Positions 44,501-52,844 of a stretch of DNA of 64,000 nucleotides are shown piece after piece. A program made the translations under genes and the position numbers. Source of the DNA: Wenzhouxiangella sp042310355 (GTDB lineage: Bacteria; Pseudomonadota; Gammaproteobacteria; Xanthomonadales; Wenzhouxiangellaceae); assembly GCF_042310355.1 (NCBI RefSeq), contig NZ_JBHJMR010000011.1, positions 1 to 64,000 on the forward strand, written 5' to 3'. Under the pieces are notes generated by a model that did no database searches, was not told the origin of the DNA, and worked only from the letters and a program-made list of their open reading frames with translations. How positions within the stretch are numbered: position 1 is the first letter of the stretch; each line of letters begins with the position of its first letter.

Positions 44501-47500
44501 TTGGCCGATCCAGTCACGCCGACACCCGAATACGCCGAACTGCACGCCCTGAGCGCCTTCAGCTTCCGGCGCTCGGCCGCGCAGCCGGAAACGCTGGTCC
44601 GGCGCGCCGCCGAGTGCGGCTATTCGAGCCTGGCGATTACCGACGAGTGCTCGATGGCCGGTGTGGTGCGCGCCCACGAGGCCACCCGCGAATGCCGCAT
44701 CCACCTGGTCATCGGCAGCGAATTCCACCTCGACGGACACCACCTGGTATTGCTCGCTCCCGACCGGCACGCCTACGCACAGATCTGCCGCCTGATCACC
44801 CGCGCCCGTCGGCGCGCCGGCAAGGGCGAATACCGGCTGCTGCCCGGGGACCTGGACGAGGGACTGGACGATGCGTTGGTCATCTGGAAACCGCCCGAAT
44901 CTTCAAGCCCAGAAAAGCAGGAACCACCGAAGACACTGAACACACCGAAGAAAGGACAGGACGATGAGTCTTCATTCGGTGCTTTCGGTGTCTTCGGTGG
45001 TTCCGCAAACGAAAGAACGGCCATTTGGCTCAAGGAGCGCTTCGGCAACCGCCTCTGGCTCGGCGCCACCCGCCTGCTCACCCCCGGCGAGCGGGAATGG
45101 TTCCGCGCGCTCGACGAGCTGGGCCGCCGGCACGGCATTCCGCGACTGGCCTGCGGCGACGTACGCCTTGCCAGGCGCGAGGACAAGCCCCTGCTCGACG
45201 TCTTCACCGCGCTGCGCCTCGGCCGGCCGGTGGCCGACTGCGGCCTGGCGCTGGCCGCCAGCGGCGAGCAGCATCTGCGCTCGCGCGAGGTGCTGGCGAA
45301 GCTCTACCCGGCCGAGTGGCTGGCCGAGACCCTGAAGGTGGCCGCGCGCTGCCGCTTCTCGCTCGACGAGCTGCATTACCACTACCCGCGCGAACTGGTG
45401 CCGGCGCCCCTGAGCCCCATCCAGCACCTGCGCCAGCTCGCGCTCGAGGGCGCAGGCAGGCGCTACGGCGCCCGTGTGCCGGAGCAGATACAGGTCCTGC
45501 TCGCGCGCGAACTGGCGCTGATCGAGGACATGGGCGTGGAGGCCTTCTTCCTGACCGTGCACGACCTGGTCGAGTTCGCCCGCTCGCGCGGCATCCTCTG
45601 CCAGGGCCGCGGCTCGGCGGCTAACTCCGCGGTGTGCTACTGCTTGGGGATAACCGAGGTCGACCCGTCCAAGCAGCAGCTGCTGTTCGAGCGTTTTTTA
45701 TCGAAAGAGCGCAACGAGCCGCCGGACATCGACGTCGACTTCGAACACGAACGGCGCGAGGAGGTGCTGCAGTACGTCTACGAGAAATATGGCCGCGAAC
45801 GCGCCGCCCTGGCCGCCACGGTCATCTGCTACCGCCCGCGCAGCGCCATGCAGGACGTCGGCCGCGCGCTGGGCTTCGAGCCCGAACGGGTCAACCGCCT
45901 GACCGCCTCCCTGGCCTGGTGGGACGAACCCGATGCCTGGCCCGAACGCCTGCGCGAGTGCGGCCTCGACCCGGACGCGGCGCTGACGAAGCGCTTTGTC
46001 GAACTGACCGGCCGCCTGATCGGCTTCCCGCGCCACCTGTCCCAGCACGTCGGCGGCATGGTCATCTCCGATCAGCCCCTGCACGAACTGGTGCCGGTCG
46101 AGAACGCCGCCATGGAAGAGCGCACCATCATCCAGTGGGACAAGGACGATCTCGAGACCCTGGGATTGCTGAAAGTCGACTGCCTGGCGTTGGGGATGTT
46201 GACGGTGATTCGGAAGGCGATGGAGCTGATCAATCGGGACTCGGGACTCGGGACTCGGGACTCGCAAACCTCGTCCGTCGCGGATGCGACCGCGACCTAC
46301 GCGGAACCTCAAGCTTCCAACATCGATCAGAGCCAAAGCGCATCACGGAATGCCCCAACACCCCCAGTGGCGAGTCCCGAGTCCCGAGTCCCGAGTCCCG
46401 ACCTTTGGGATCACAACGAAGGCACACGATTGTCACTCGCCACCATCCCCCGCGAAGACACCGAGACCTACGACATGCTCTGCCGCGGCGACGCGGTGGG
46501 GGTGTTCCAGGTCGAGTCGCGTGCGCAGATGGCGATGCTGCCGCGGCTGAAGCCGCGCCGCTTCTACGACCTGGTCATCGAGGTGGCGATCGTGCGTCCC
46601 GGGCCGATCCAGGGTGACATGGTGCATCCCTACCTGGAGCGGCGGCGGCATCCCGATCAGGTCACTTACCCGAGCCCGGAACTGGCCGAAGTGCTCGAAC
46701 GGACGCTGGGCGTGCCCATCTTCCAGGAGCAGGTCATGCAGATTGCCATGGTCGCGGCCGGCTTCAGCGCCGGCGAAGCCGACCAGCTTCGCCGGGCGAT
46801 GGCGGCCTGGCGCCGGCGCGGCGGCCTGGAACCGTTTCGCGAACGGCTGCTGTCGGGCATGCGCGAGCGCGGCTATTCCGACGAATTCGCCGAGCGCATC
46901 TACAGGCAGATCTGCGGCTTCGGCGAGTACGGCTTTCCCGAATCGCACGCGGCCAGCTTCGCCCTGCTGACCTACGTCTCCTCCTGGCTGAAATGCCACC
47001 ACCCGTCCGCCTTCGCCTGCGCCCTGCTCAACAGCCAGCCGATGGGTTTCTACGCCCCGGCCCAGATCATCAACGATGTGAAACGACACGGGGTGCGGGT
47101 ACTGCCGGTGGATGTGCGCTACAGCGACTGGGATTGCGAGCTTGAAAGGTTCGAAAAGACACGGGAACCACCGAAGACACTGAAGACACCGAATGGAAAG
47201 AAAAAGGAAAAGCATTCCTTCGGTGAATTCGGTGTTTTCGGTGGTTCCGGAAAAGAACCCGCCATCAGGCTGGGCTTGCGCATGATCAAGGGTTTTCGCG
47301 AGGACGTGGCCGCTCGGATCGTCGCCACGCGATCGAAACGGCCTTTCCGCGACGTCGACGACCTGGCCGAGCGGGCCGGGCTGGATCGGGCTGCCCTGCG
47401 CAAGCTGGCCGATGCCGGCGGGCTCAAGGGCCTGGCCGGGCATCGCCATCGCGCGCGCTGGGCCGCGCTCGGCGCGCGGCGCCAGGGCGACCTGCTGGCC

Positions 47501-47959
47501 GGCACGGAAATCCGCGAACAGCCGGTGCAGCTGTCCCTGCCCGATGCACGCAAGGAGTTGCTCGACGACTACGCCAGCCTGGGCCTGAGCCTGGAGCGGC
47601 ATCCGCTGAAACTGCTGCGCCGGCGGCTGGGCCGGCAGAGCCTGCGAGCGAATGAACTGCCGCAACAGGCCGACGGACGGCGCGTGTCGGCGGCCGGCCT
47701 GGTCACGCACCGTCAGCGACCGGGCACGGCCTCAGGCGTGGTGTTTCTCTCACTGGAGGACGAGACGGGCATCATCAACGTGGTGGTGTGGCCGAAACTG
47801 CTCGAGCGCTACCGCCAGGCCGTGCTCGGCGGGCGCATCCTGCGCGTGCACGGCAAGCTGCAGAACGTCGAGGGCGTGTGCCACCTCGTGGCCGAGCGGA
47901 TCGACAGTCTCGATGACTGGCTGGCCGAACTCGACAGCCGATCACGGGATTTCTGTTGA
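44501..47959 (+). CDS. dnaE2: Error-prone DNA polymerase DnaE2
   Basis: A 1152-residue C-family polymerase for translesion synthesis. A PHP domain (YAELHALSAFSF), catalytic Asps in PPDIDVDFEHE near 408 and KVDCLALG near 559, VGVFQVESRAQMAMLPRLKPR, a tandem HhH (FRDVDDLAERAGL) and an OB domain (about 1065-1140) are in normal order. Usual length is about 1030-1080. Three insertions (residues ~140-168, 579-634, 889-916) are palindromic DNA repeats read in frame and account for the extra ~112 residues. The start is a TTG at 44501; no ATG or GTG fits. Confidence 0.92.
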   Translation: MADPVTPTPEYAELHALSAFSFRRSAAQPETLVRRAAECGYSSLAITDECSMAGVVRAHEATRECRIHLVIGSEFHLDGHHLVLLAPDRHAYAQICRLITRARRRAGKGEYRLLPGDLDEGLDDALVIWKPPESSSPEKQEPPKTLNTPKKGQDDESSFGAFGVFGGSANERTAIWLKERFGNRLWLGATRLLTPGEREWFRALDELGRRHGIPRLACGDVRLARREDKPLLDVFTALRLGRPVADCGLALAASGEQHLRSREVLAKLYPAEWLAETLKVAARCRFSLDELHYHYPRELVPAPLSPIQHLRQLALEGAGRRYGARVPEQIQVLLARELALIEDMGVEAFFLTVHDLVEFARSRGILCQGRGSAANSAVCYCLGITEVDPSKQQLLFERFLSKERNEPPDIDVDFEHERREEVLQYVYEKYGRERAALAATVICYRPRSAMQDVGRALGFEPERVNRLTASLAWWDEPDAWPERLRECGLDPDAALTKRFVELTGRLIGFPRHLSQHVGGMVISDQPLHELVPVENAAMEERTIIQWDKDDLETLGLLKVDCLALGMLTVIRKAMELINRDSGLGTRDSQTSSVADATATYAEPQASNIDQSQSASRNAPTPPVASPESRVPSPDLWDHNEGTRLSLATIPREDTETYDMLCRGDAVGVFQVESRAQMAMLPRLKPRRFYDLVIEVAIVRPGPIQGDMVHPYLERRRHPDQVTYPSPELAEVLERTLGVPIFQEQVMQIAMVAAGFSAGEADQLRRAMAAWRRRGGLEPFRERLLSGMRERGYSDEFAERIYRQICGFGEYGFPESHAASFALLTYVSSWLKCHHPSAFACALLNSQPMGFYAPAQIINDVKRHGVRVLPVDVRYSDWDCELERFEKTREPPKTLKTPNGKKKEKHSFGEFGVFGGSGKEPAIRLGLRMIKGFREDVAARIVATRSKRPFRDVDDLAERAGLDRAALRKLADAGGLKGLAGHRHRARWAALGARRQGDLLAGTEIREQPVQLSLPDARKELLDDYASLGLSLERHPLKLLRRRLGRQSLRANELPQQADGRRVSAAGLVTHRQRPGTASGVVFLSLEDETGIINVVVWPKLLERYRQAVLGGRILRVHGKLQNVEGVCHLVAERIDSLDDWLAELDSRSRDFC
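44920..45004. repeat. 85-bp palindromic repeat A, copy 1, inside dnaE2
   Basis: Left arm GGAACCACCGAAGACACTGA, right arm ending GTCTTCGGTGGTTCC; the arms pair over about 30 bp with few mismatches. Translated in frame it gives EPPKTLNTPKK...SSFGAFGVFGGS in the PHP-to-palm region. The sequence does not resemble DnaE2 on either side. Confidence 0.9.
46234..46401. repeat. 168-bp palindromic repeat B with 7-bp unit arms, inside dnaE2
   Basis: The left arm is four CGGGACT units (46235-46262). The right arm (46371-46401) is the inverse, CCGAGTC units. An inner hairpin GTCGCGG-ATGCGA-CCGCGAC (about 46276-46296) lies between. The length, 168 bp, is a multiple of three and keeps the frame. It encodes a Ser/Pro/Asp-rich linker after KVDCLALGMLT and before the GTRLSLATIPRED block. 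Confidence 0.85.
47164..47248. repeat. 85-bp palindromic repeat A, copy 2, inside dnaE2
   Basis: A second copy of repeat A, same length and orientation, with identical outer GGAACCACCGAAGACACTGA and GTGGTTCC ends and a diverged centre (GAATGGAAAGAAAAAGG). It is translated in the same frame: EPPKTLKTPNGK...SFGEFGVFGGS. Lies between the thumb-like ELERF segment and the IRLGLRMIKGF HhH-containing block. Confidence 0.9.
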
Positions 47960-48012
47960 CTGCTGAAGGCTCGGACGGTACAACGAAGCCACCCGATACC
48001 ACAGAGTCCCCG

Positions 48013-49491
48013 GTGCGCATCACGATACTCGCAACCTTGATCATCCTGGCAAGCTTCGAACTCCACGCGGAATGGAGCGACGACCCGGCCGTCAACAACC
48101 CGGTCGCCCTGGCCGACGGCGAACTCATCCAGCCCCGGACGGCGGTCGCCGACGACGGCAGCTTCTACGTGAGCTGGTTCGAGAACACCGGCGACGGCTA
48201 CGACGTTCGCCTGCAGCGCCTGGATGCCGACGGCAACCGGCTGTGGGATGAAGCCGGGCTGCTCGTCGCCGATCGCGGCTTCTCCTCGACCGAGGACTAC
48301 GGGCTCGATATCGATGCCGAGGGCCACGCCGTGCTCGTCTTTCGCGACGACCGCTTCGGCTCCGTCGACATTACCGTCAGCCGCGTCAGCCCGATCGGTG
48401 AAAGGGTGTGGGGCGAGAACGGCGTGCAGCTGACCGACGGCACTGCCGCCGTGGCCTCACCGCGGATCACGGCCACCAGCGCCGAAGCGTCGGCGGGCTT
48501 CATCGTCGCCGGCTGGTACCAGGACGGCAATGCGGCCCTGGCCGCGCTCGATGCCGACGGCAACATCCACTACGAAACGCAGATCAGCGCCGATACCGGC
48601 GTGGCGGTCGCGAGCCTGCACGCCTCCGACGCCCCGCAGGAATCCGGCCAGGTCATCGTGCTGATGGTCACGCTCGACGGCTTCAGCGTGCCGCGACACC
48701 TGTTTGCACAGAAGCTCGACGGCGCCGGACAGGCGCTGTGGGGGAGCGAGCCGCTGGCCGTGTTCGACGACGGCAGCATGCAGTTCGGCTATTTCCCCGA
48801 TTTCGTGCCCGACGGCAGCGGCGGCATGGTGGCGGCCTGGTACCGCAGCACGCCCGACCTGCAGGTACTCGTCCAGCACGTCGAGTCCGACGGCACGAGT
48901 CGCTTCGCCGACGGCGGGCTGGCGGTGGCCGACACGCCGGGACAATCACGAACCAGCCCGACCGTCGCCCACGACGGCAGCGATTACTACCTGTTCTGGC
49001 GCGAAACCGATGCGGCCACGCAAGGCGACATCGGCCTGTACGGCCAGCGGCTCGATAGCGCCGGCGAACGCCAGTGGGGTGACGGCGGCATCGCGTTTCG
49101 GGCGCTTGCAGCCAATCGCGAAATCGCATCGATCCAGGTGCGCATGCACCCGCAGGGCGCGGGGCCGGTCGCCAGCTGGATCGAGGCCGACGATACGCTC
49201 AAGGCCCTGCATGCCGACACCAGCGGCAACCGGGTCTGGACGCCCGACCCGGTCGTATCCGAGCCGGGCGCCGGGCTGGCGCGAGCCGGCCTCGTGGGCG
49301 ACGGCCTCGGCGAGGGCTTCTACCTGGCCTGGCAGGATGGCCGCAACGGCGACAGCGACATCTACGCCCAGCGTCTCGACGCCGACGGCGAGCTGGGCGG
49401 TGGCGATCCGCCCGACGCGCTCTTTTCGGATCGTTTCGAGCTGCTCAAACCCCAGGCCTTCCTGTTCCGCCCGGCTTCGACGATCAGGTAA
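48013..49491 (+). CDS. Secreted repeat protein of unknown function
   Basis: About 492 residues if the GTG at 48013 is used: RITILATLIILASFELHA is then a short signal peptide and the mature part starts AEWSDDP. A TTG at 47956, overlapping the dnaE2 stop, would add 19 polar residues before the signal and is less likely. The body has ~50-residue repeats of the type VRLQRLDADGNRLW, GLYGQRLDSAGERQW and DIYAQRLDADGEL, consistent with a beta-propeller. The C-terminal PDALFSDRFELL resembles the FxDxFE end motif of secreted proteins in Xanthomonadales relatives; its role is not known. It overlaps the convergent usp gene by 8 bp. Confidence 0.7.
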   Translation: MRITILATLIILASFELHAEWSDDPAVNNPVALADGELIQPRTAVADDGSFYVSWFENTGDGYDVRLQRLDADGNRLWDEAGLLVADRGFSSTEDYGLDIDAEGHAVLVFRDDRFGSVDITVSRVSPIGERVWGENGVQLTDGTAAVASPRITATSAEASAGFIVAGWYQDGNAALAALDADGNIHYETQISADTGVAVASLHASDAPQESGQVIVLMVTLDGFSVPRHLFAQKLDGAGQALWGSEPLAVFDDGSMQFGYFPDFVPDGSGGMVAAWYRSTPDLQVLVQHVESDGTSRFADGGLAVADTPGQSRTSPTVAHDGSDYYLFWRETDAATQGDIGLYGQRLDSAGERQWGDGGIAFRALAANREIASIQVRMHPQGAGPVASWIEADDTLKALHADTSGNRVWTPDPVVSEPGAGLARAGLVGDGLGEGFYLAWQDGRNGDSDIYAQRLDADGELGGGDPPDALFSDRFELLKPQAFLFRPASTIR

Positions 49492-49924
49492 TGATCGTGA
49501 CCGGGCTCTTGGCGTGGCGGCTGACCTTGTCGCTGACGCTGCCAAGCACCAGGGACTTCATGCGCGACAGGCCGCGGCGGCCCATGATGACCATGACGCC
49601 GGGATCGTCCTCGGTATAGCGCACGATCTCCTCGGCCGGATCGCCGATGGAGGTCTCTTCCTCGAGATCCTTCGGCGCCCCGTCGCCGAGCGCCTCGCGC
49701 GTCTTGTCGAAGGCACGCTGTGCAGCCGCCTGGGCGGCCTGGTCGATATCGTCGCGTGACATGCCGGCCATGCCGATGACCTCGACCGAGGCGGCCGGGA
49801 AGACGTAGAACAGGCGCATCGGCACCTGCAGGGCCGAAGCCATGCTCGCGGCGAATCCCACGGCACGATTGGCGTTGTCGGAGCCGTCGACCGGCACCAG
49901 AACTTCCTTGACCGGATGGTTCAT
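49484..49924 (-). CDS. Universal stress protein (UspA family)
   Basis: A 146-residue single Usp domain. VKEVLVPVDGSDNANRAV at the start and MGRRGLSRMKSLVLGSVSDKVSRHAKSPV (with the G-x2-G-x9-G ATP loop in a variant form) are typical. AGGAGG lies just before the ATG at 49924; an upstream in-frame extension lacks homology. The induction signal is unknown. Confidence 0.92.
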   Translation of the reverse strand: MNHPVKEVLVPVDGSDNANRAVGFAASMASALQVPMRLFYVFPAASVEVIGMAGMSRDDIDQAAQAAAQRAFDKTREALGDGAPKDLEEETSIGDPAEEIVRYTEDDPGVMVIMGRRGLSRMKSLVLGSVSDKVSRHAKSPVTIIT

Positions 49925-50010
49925 GTCTGTCCTCCTGCGTTGATTGTCGTTGTCGCTCAAGCCTCGATTCTGCGGATTCTGCAAGCGTGCTGTCTTGATC
50001 TGAAACAAGT

Positions 50011-52035
50011 TCAGCCGTCGTGTTCCTCGAGCAGCTTCACGAGCGCGGTCTCGTCGAGCACCTCGATGTCCAGTTCCCGGGCGCGGTCGAGCTTCGAACC
50101 CGGGCTGTCGCCGGCGATGAGCGCCGTCGTGTTCTTCGACACGCTGCCGGTCACCCGCGCGCCCAGCGCCTCCAGGCGCTGCTTGGCCTGCGATCGCGTC
50201 AGCCCCGACAGCGAGCCGGTCAGCACGTAGGTGCAGCCGGCCAGGGGCAGCGCCTCGGCCTGGCCCGTCGCCTCCTCGGGCTCATAGCGTACACCCGCGT
50301 CGAGCAACTCCTCGATCACCCGACGATTGTGCGCCTCGTCGAAGAAGGCGCGCAGGTGACGGGCCACGACGGGGCCGACGTCGCGCACGGCCTCGAGGTC
50401 TTCGACCGGGGCCGCCGCCAGCGCATCGAGCGTACCGAAGTGCCGGGCCAGGGCCTGGGCGGTAACCTCGCCGACCTCGCGAATACCGAGCGCATAGAGC
50501 AGACGAGCGAGCGTGACCTGCTTGCTGTCGTCGAGCGCCGCGATCAGATTATCGGCCGATTTCCCGCCCATGCGCTCGAGCTCGACGAGCGTGTCGCGGT
50601 CGAGGCGGTAGAGATCGGCCGGGCTGTGCACCAGATCGCGTTCCACCAGCTGGGCGATGACCTTCTCGCCCAGGCCGTCGATGTCCATGGCCGCGCGGCT
50701 GGCGAAATGCTCGAGGGCGCGTTTGCGCTGGGCCGGGCAGACCAGGCCGCCGGTGCAGCGAACCGCCGCTTCGCCTTCGACCTGCTCGACCGCCGAACCG
50801 CACTCGGGACAATGCGCCGGCATCTGCCATTGCTCGAGCGCTTTCTCGCGTCGCTCGGGAATCGAACGCACGATCTCGGGGATCACGTCGCCGGCGCGGC
50901 GCACGACCACGTAGTCACCGGGGCGGACGTCCTTGCGGCGGACCTCGTCGATGTTGTGCAGGGTTGCATTGGTCACCGTCACGCCGCCGACGAACACCGG
51001 TTCGAGCCGGGCGACGGGCGTCAGCGCGCCGGTACGACCAACCTGCACTTCGATGGCGATCAGCCGGGTCGTCTCTTCCTGGGCCGGGAACTTGTGGGCG
51101 ATGGCCCAGCGCGGCGCCCGCGAGACAAAACCCAGTTCCTGCTGCTGATCGAGGTCGTCGACCTTGTAGACCACCCCGTCGATGTCGTAGTCGAGCCGGT
51201 CGCGGCGCTGGCCGACATCTTCGTAGTAGTCGAGCAGGCCCTCGAGGCCGCGCACGGTGCGCGCTTCGGGGCTGACCGGCAGACCCATCTCGCGCAAGCG
51301 CTCGAGGATCTCGGAGTGACGCCCCGGCAGGTCGTCGGTGGTGGCGGCCTGATAGCAGTAGAAATGCAGCGGACGCTGCGCCGTCAGCCGGGCGTCGAGC
51401 TGGCGCAGGCTGCCGGAGGCGGCGTTGCGGGGATTGACGAAGGTCTTCTCGTCGGCATCGGCCAGGCGCCGGTTGAGTTCGGAAAAGCCCGAGCGCGTCA
51501 TGAAGATCTCGCCGCGCACTTCCAGCGTGTCCGGAATCGCGTCGCCGCGCAGCTTCAGGGGAACGGCCCGGATCGTGCGCACGTTGGCGGTCACGTCCTC
51601 GCCGCTGCGCCCGTCGCCGCGAGTGGCGGCCAACTGCAGGCGCCCCCGCTCGTAACGCAGCGCGATGGCCACACCGTCGAGCTTCGGCTCGGCGCTGTAG
51701 ACGATCTCCTCGAGGTCGAGCTGCGCGCGCACGCGGCGATCGAATTCGGCGACTTCGTCCGGGTCGAAGGCGTTGCCCAGCGACAGCATGGGAATGCGGT
51801 GCGCAACCGTTTCGAAGCCTTCGGCCGGCGTGGCGCCGACGCGCTGCGTGGGCGAGTCCCCGGTGACCAGTTCCGGATGCTCGGACTCCAGCTGCTCGAG
51901 CTCGCGCAGCAGGCGGTCGTACTCGGCGTCCGTGATGATCGGATCGTCGAGCACGTAGTAGCGGTAGTTGTGTTCCTGGAGTTGCTCGCGCAAGGACTCG
52001 ACCCGCGCTGCCGCGTCTTTTCCGGACTGGCCCAT
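50011..52035 (-). CDS. ligA: NAD-dependent DNA ligase
   Basis: A 674-residue ligase for Okazaki-fragment joining. The adenylated lysine is in AEPKLDGVAIAL. A four-cysteine zinc site (CPECG...CTGGLVCPAQR), HhH repeats (IDGLGEKVIAQL, GIREVGEVTAQAL) and a C-terminal BRCT domain (YVLTGSLSGLTRSQAKQ) follow. It sits 7 bp downstream of zipA, the normal zipA-ligA order. Confidence 0.97.
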   Translation of the reverse strand: MGQSGKDAAARVESLREQLQEHNYRYYVLDDPIITDAEYDRLLRELEQLESEHPELVTGDSPTQRVGATPAEGFETVAHRIPMLSLGNAFDPDEVAEFDRRVRAQLDLEEIVYSAEPKLDGVAIALRYERGRLQLAATRGDGRSGEDVTANVRTIRAVPLKLRGDAIPDTLEVRGEIFMTRSGFSELNRRLADADEKTFVNPRNAASGSLRQLDARLTAQRPLHFYCYQAATTDDLPGRHSEILERLREMGLPVSPEARTVRGLEGLLDYYEDVGQRRDRLDYDIDGVVYKVDDLDQQQELGFVSRAPRWAIAHKFPAQEETTRLIAIEVQVGRTGALTPVARLEPVFVGGVTVTNATLHNIDEVRRKDVRPGDYVVVRRAGDVIPEIVRSIPERREKALEQWQMPAHCPECGSAVEQVEGEAAVRCTGGLVCPAQRKRALEHFASRAAMDIDGLGEKVIAQLVERDLVHSPADLYRLDRDTLVELERMGGKSADNLIAALDDSKQVTLARLLYALGIREVGEVTAQALARHFGTLDALAAAPVEDLEAVRDVGPVVARHLRAFFDEAHNRRVIEELLDAGVRYEPEEATGQAEALPLAGCTYVLTGSLSGLTRSQAKQRLEALGARVTGSVSKNTTALIAGDSPGSKLDRARELDIEVLDETALVKLLEEHDG

Positions 52036-52042
52036 GGACGCC

Positions 52043-52777
52043 CTACTCCGGCTTGATCATGCCCGACTGGCGATCGTACTCGCGCAATTCCTCGCGGATC
52101 TGGGCGATGCGCTGGCGCGTGAGCAGGCAGCGGGCGTCGTCGAGCACGTCGGCTTCGAGCAGCTTGCTGATGCGTTCGGCGGTGGCCAGCATGGCGTCCC
52201 AGGCGTCGAGTGCGCTGACCGGTGCGGGCAGGGTCAGGAACAGTGTCACGCCGGGCGTATCGAACACGTTCCACTGCGCGGGATCGAAGTGCCCCGGCGG
52301 CGTCAGGTTGGCCATCGAGAAGACCGGCTTTCTCGCGCCCTCGTGCCGGCGATGGAAGATGTTCATCTCGCCGAAGTTCAGGCCCGCCTTGATGGCGGCA
52401 TCGAGCAATTCCGAACCGCTGATGCGCTTGTCGCCGCGGCGGCAGATGTAGAGATAGACGATCTTGTCGGGCGGCTCGTGCGTGCTGGTCTTGCCGCGCG
52501 CGAGGTGGTCATCGCCGGCGGTTTCCGCCGCTTGCTCGACCGCCGGCCAGAGCGATGCGTTCTCGGGTTTCTCGCGCCCCTTGCGGTCGGAACCGGCGCG
52601 GTCGGAATCGGAGTCGTCGTCGGTCGGTCCGTCGAGCTCACCCAGGGTCGGCTCGCGTCGGGCGGCCCGCCAGCGCGCATGGTTGCGCTTGGACTCCCCT
52701 TCGGGCTTGTGCAGCAGCACGATCAGGGCCAGCACCACCAGACCGATCAGAACCAGGATCAGGCGCAGATTGTCCAC
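52043..52777 (-). CDS. zipA: Cell division protein ZipA
   Basis: A 244-residue FtsZ anchor. A GTG start gives VDNLRLILVLIGLVVLALIVLL, a type Ib membrane anchor, then a charged linker and the C-terminal FtsZ-binding domain (DKIVYLYICRRGDKRISG to RQRIAQIREEL). The longer in-frame reading upstream runs into the smc gene and puts sequence before the anchor, so it is rejected. Overall shorter than E. coli ZipA, mainly in the linker. Confidence 0.9.
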   Translation of the reverse strand: MDNLRLILVLIGLVVLALIVLLHKPEGESKRNHARWRAARREPTLGELDGPTDDDSDSDRAGSDRKGREKPENASLWPAVEQAAETAGDDHLARGKTSTHEPPDKIVYLYICRRGDKRISGSELLDAAIKAGLNFGEMNIFHRRHEGARKPVFSMANLTPPGHFDPAQWNVFDTPGVTLFLTLPAPVSALDAWDAMLATAERISKLLEADVLDDARCLLTRQRIAQIREELREYDRQSGMIKPE

Positions 52778-52844
52778 GTTTATCGACCTTGCCCGTTGCG
52801 ATGCCCGCAAGTGTAACCGAAGGCGTCCGCCATCCCCGGGCCGA

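Noticed and set aside
44501..47959. dnaE2 as a pseudogene because of repeat insertions
   Set aside because: The frame is open throughout, all catalytic residues are present and each insertion keeps the frame.
50020..52056. 678-codon plus-strand frame opposite ligA
   Set aside because: Mirror of ligA with matching ends; a GC-rich shadow.
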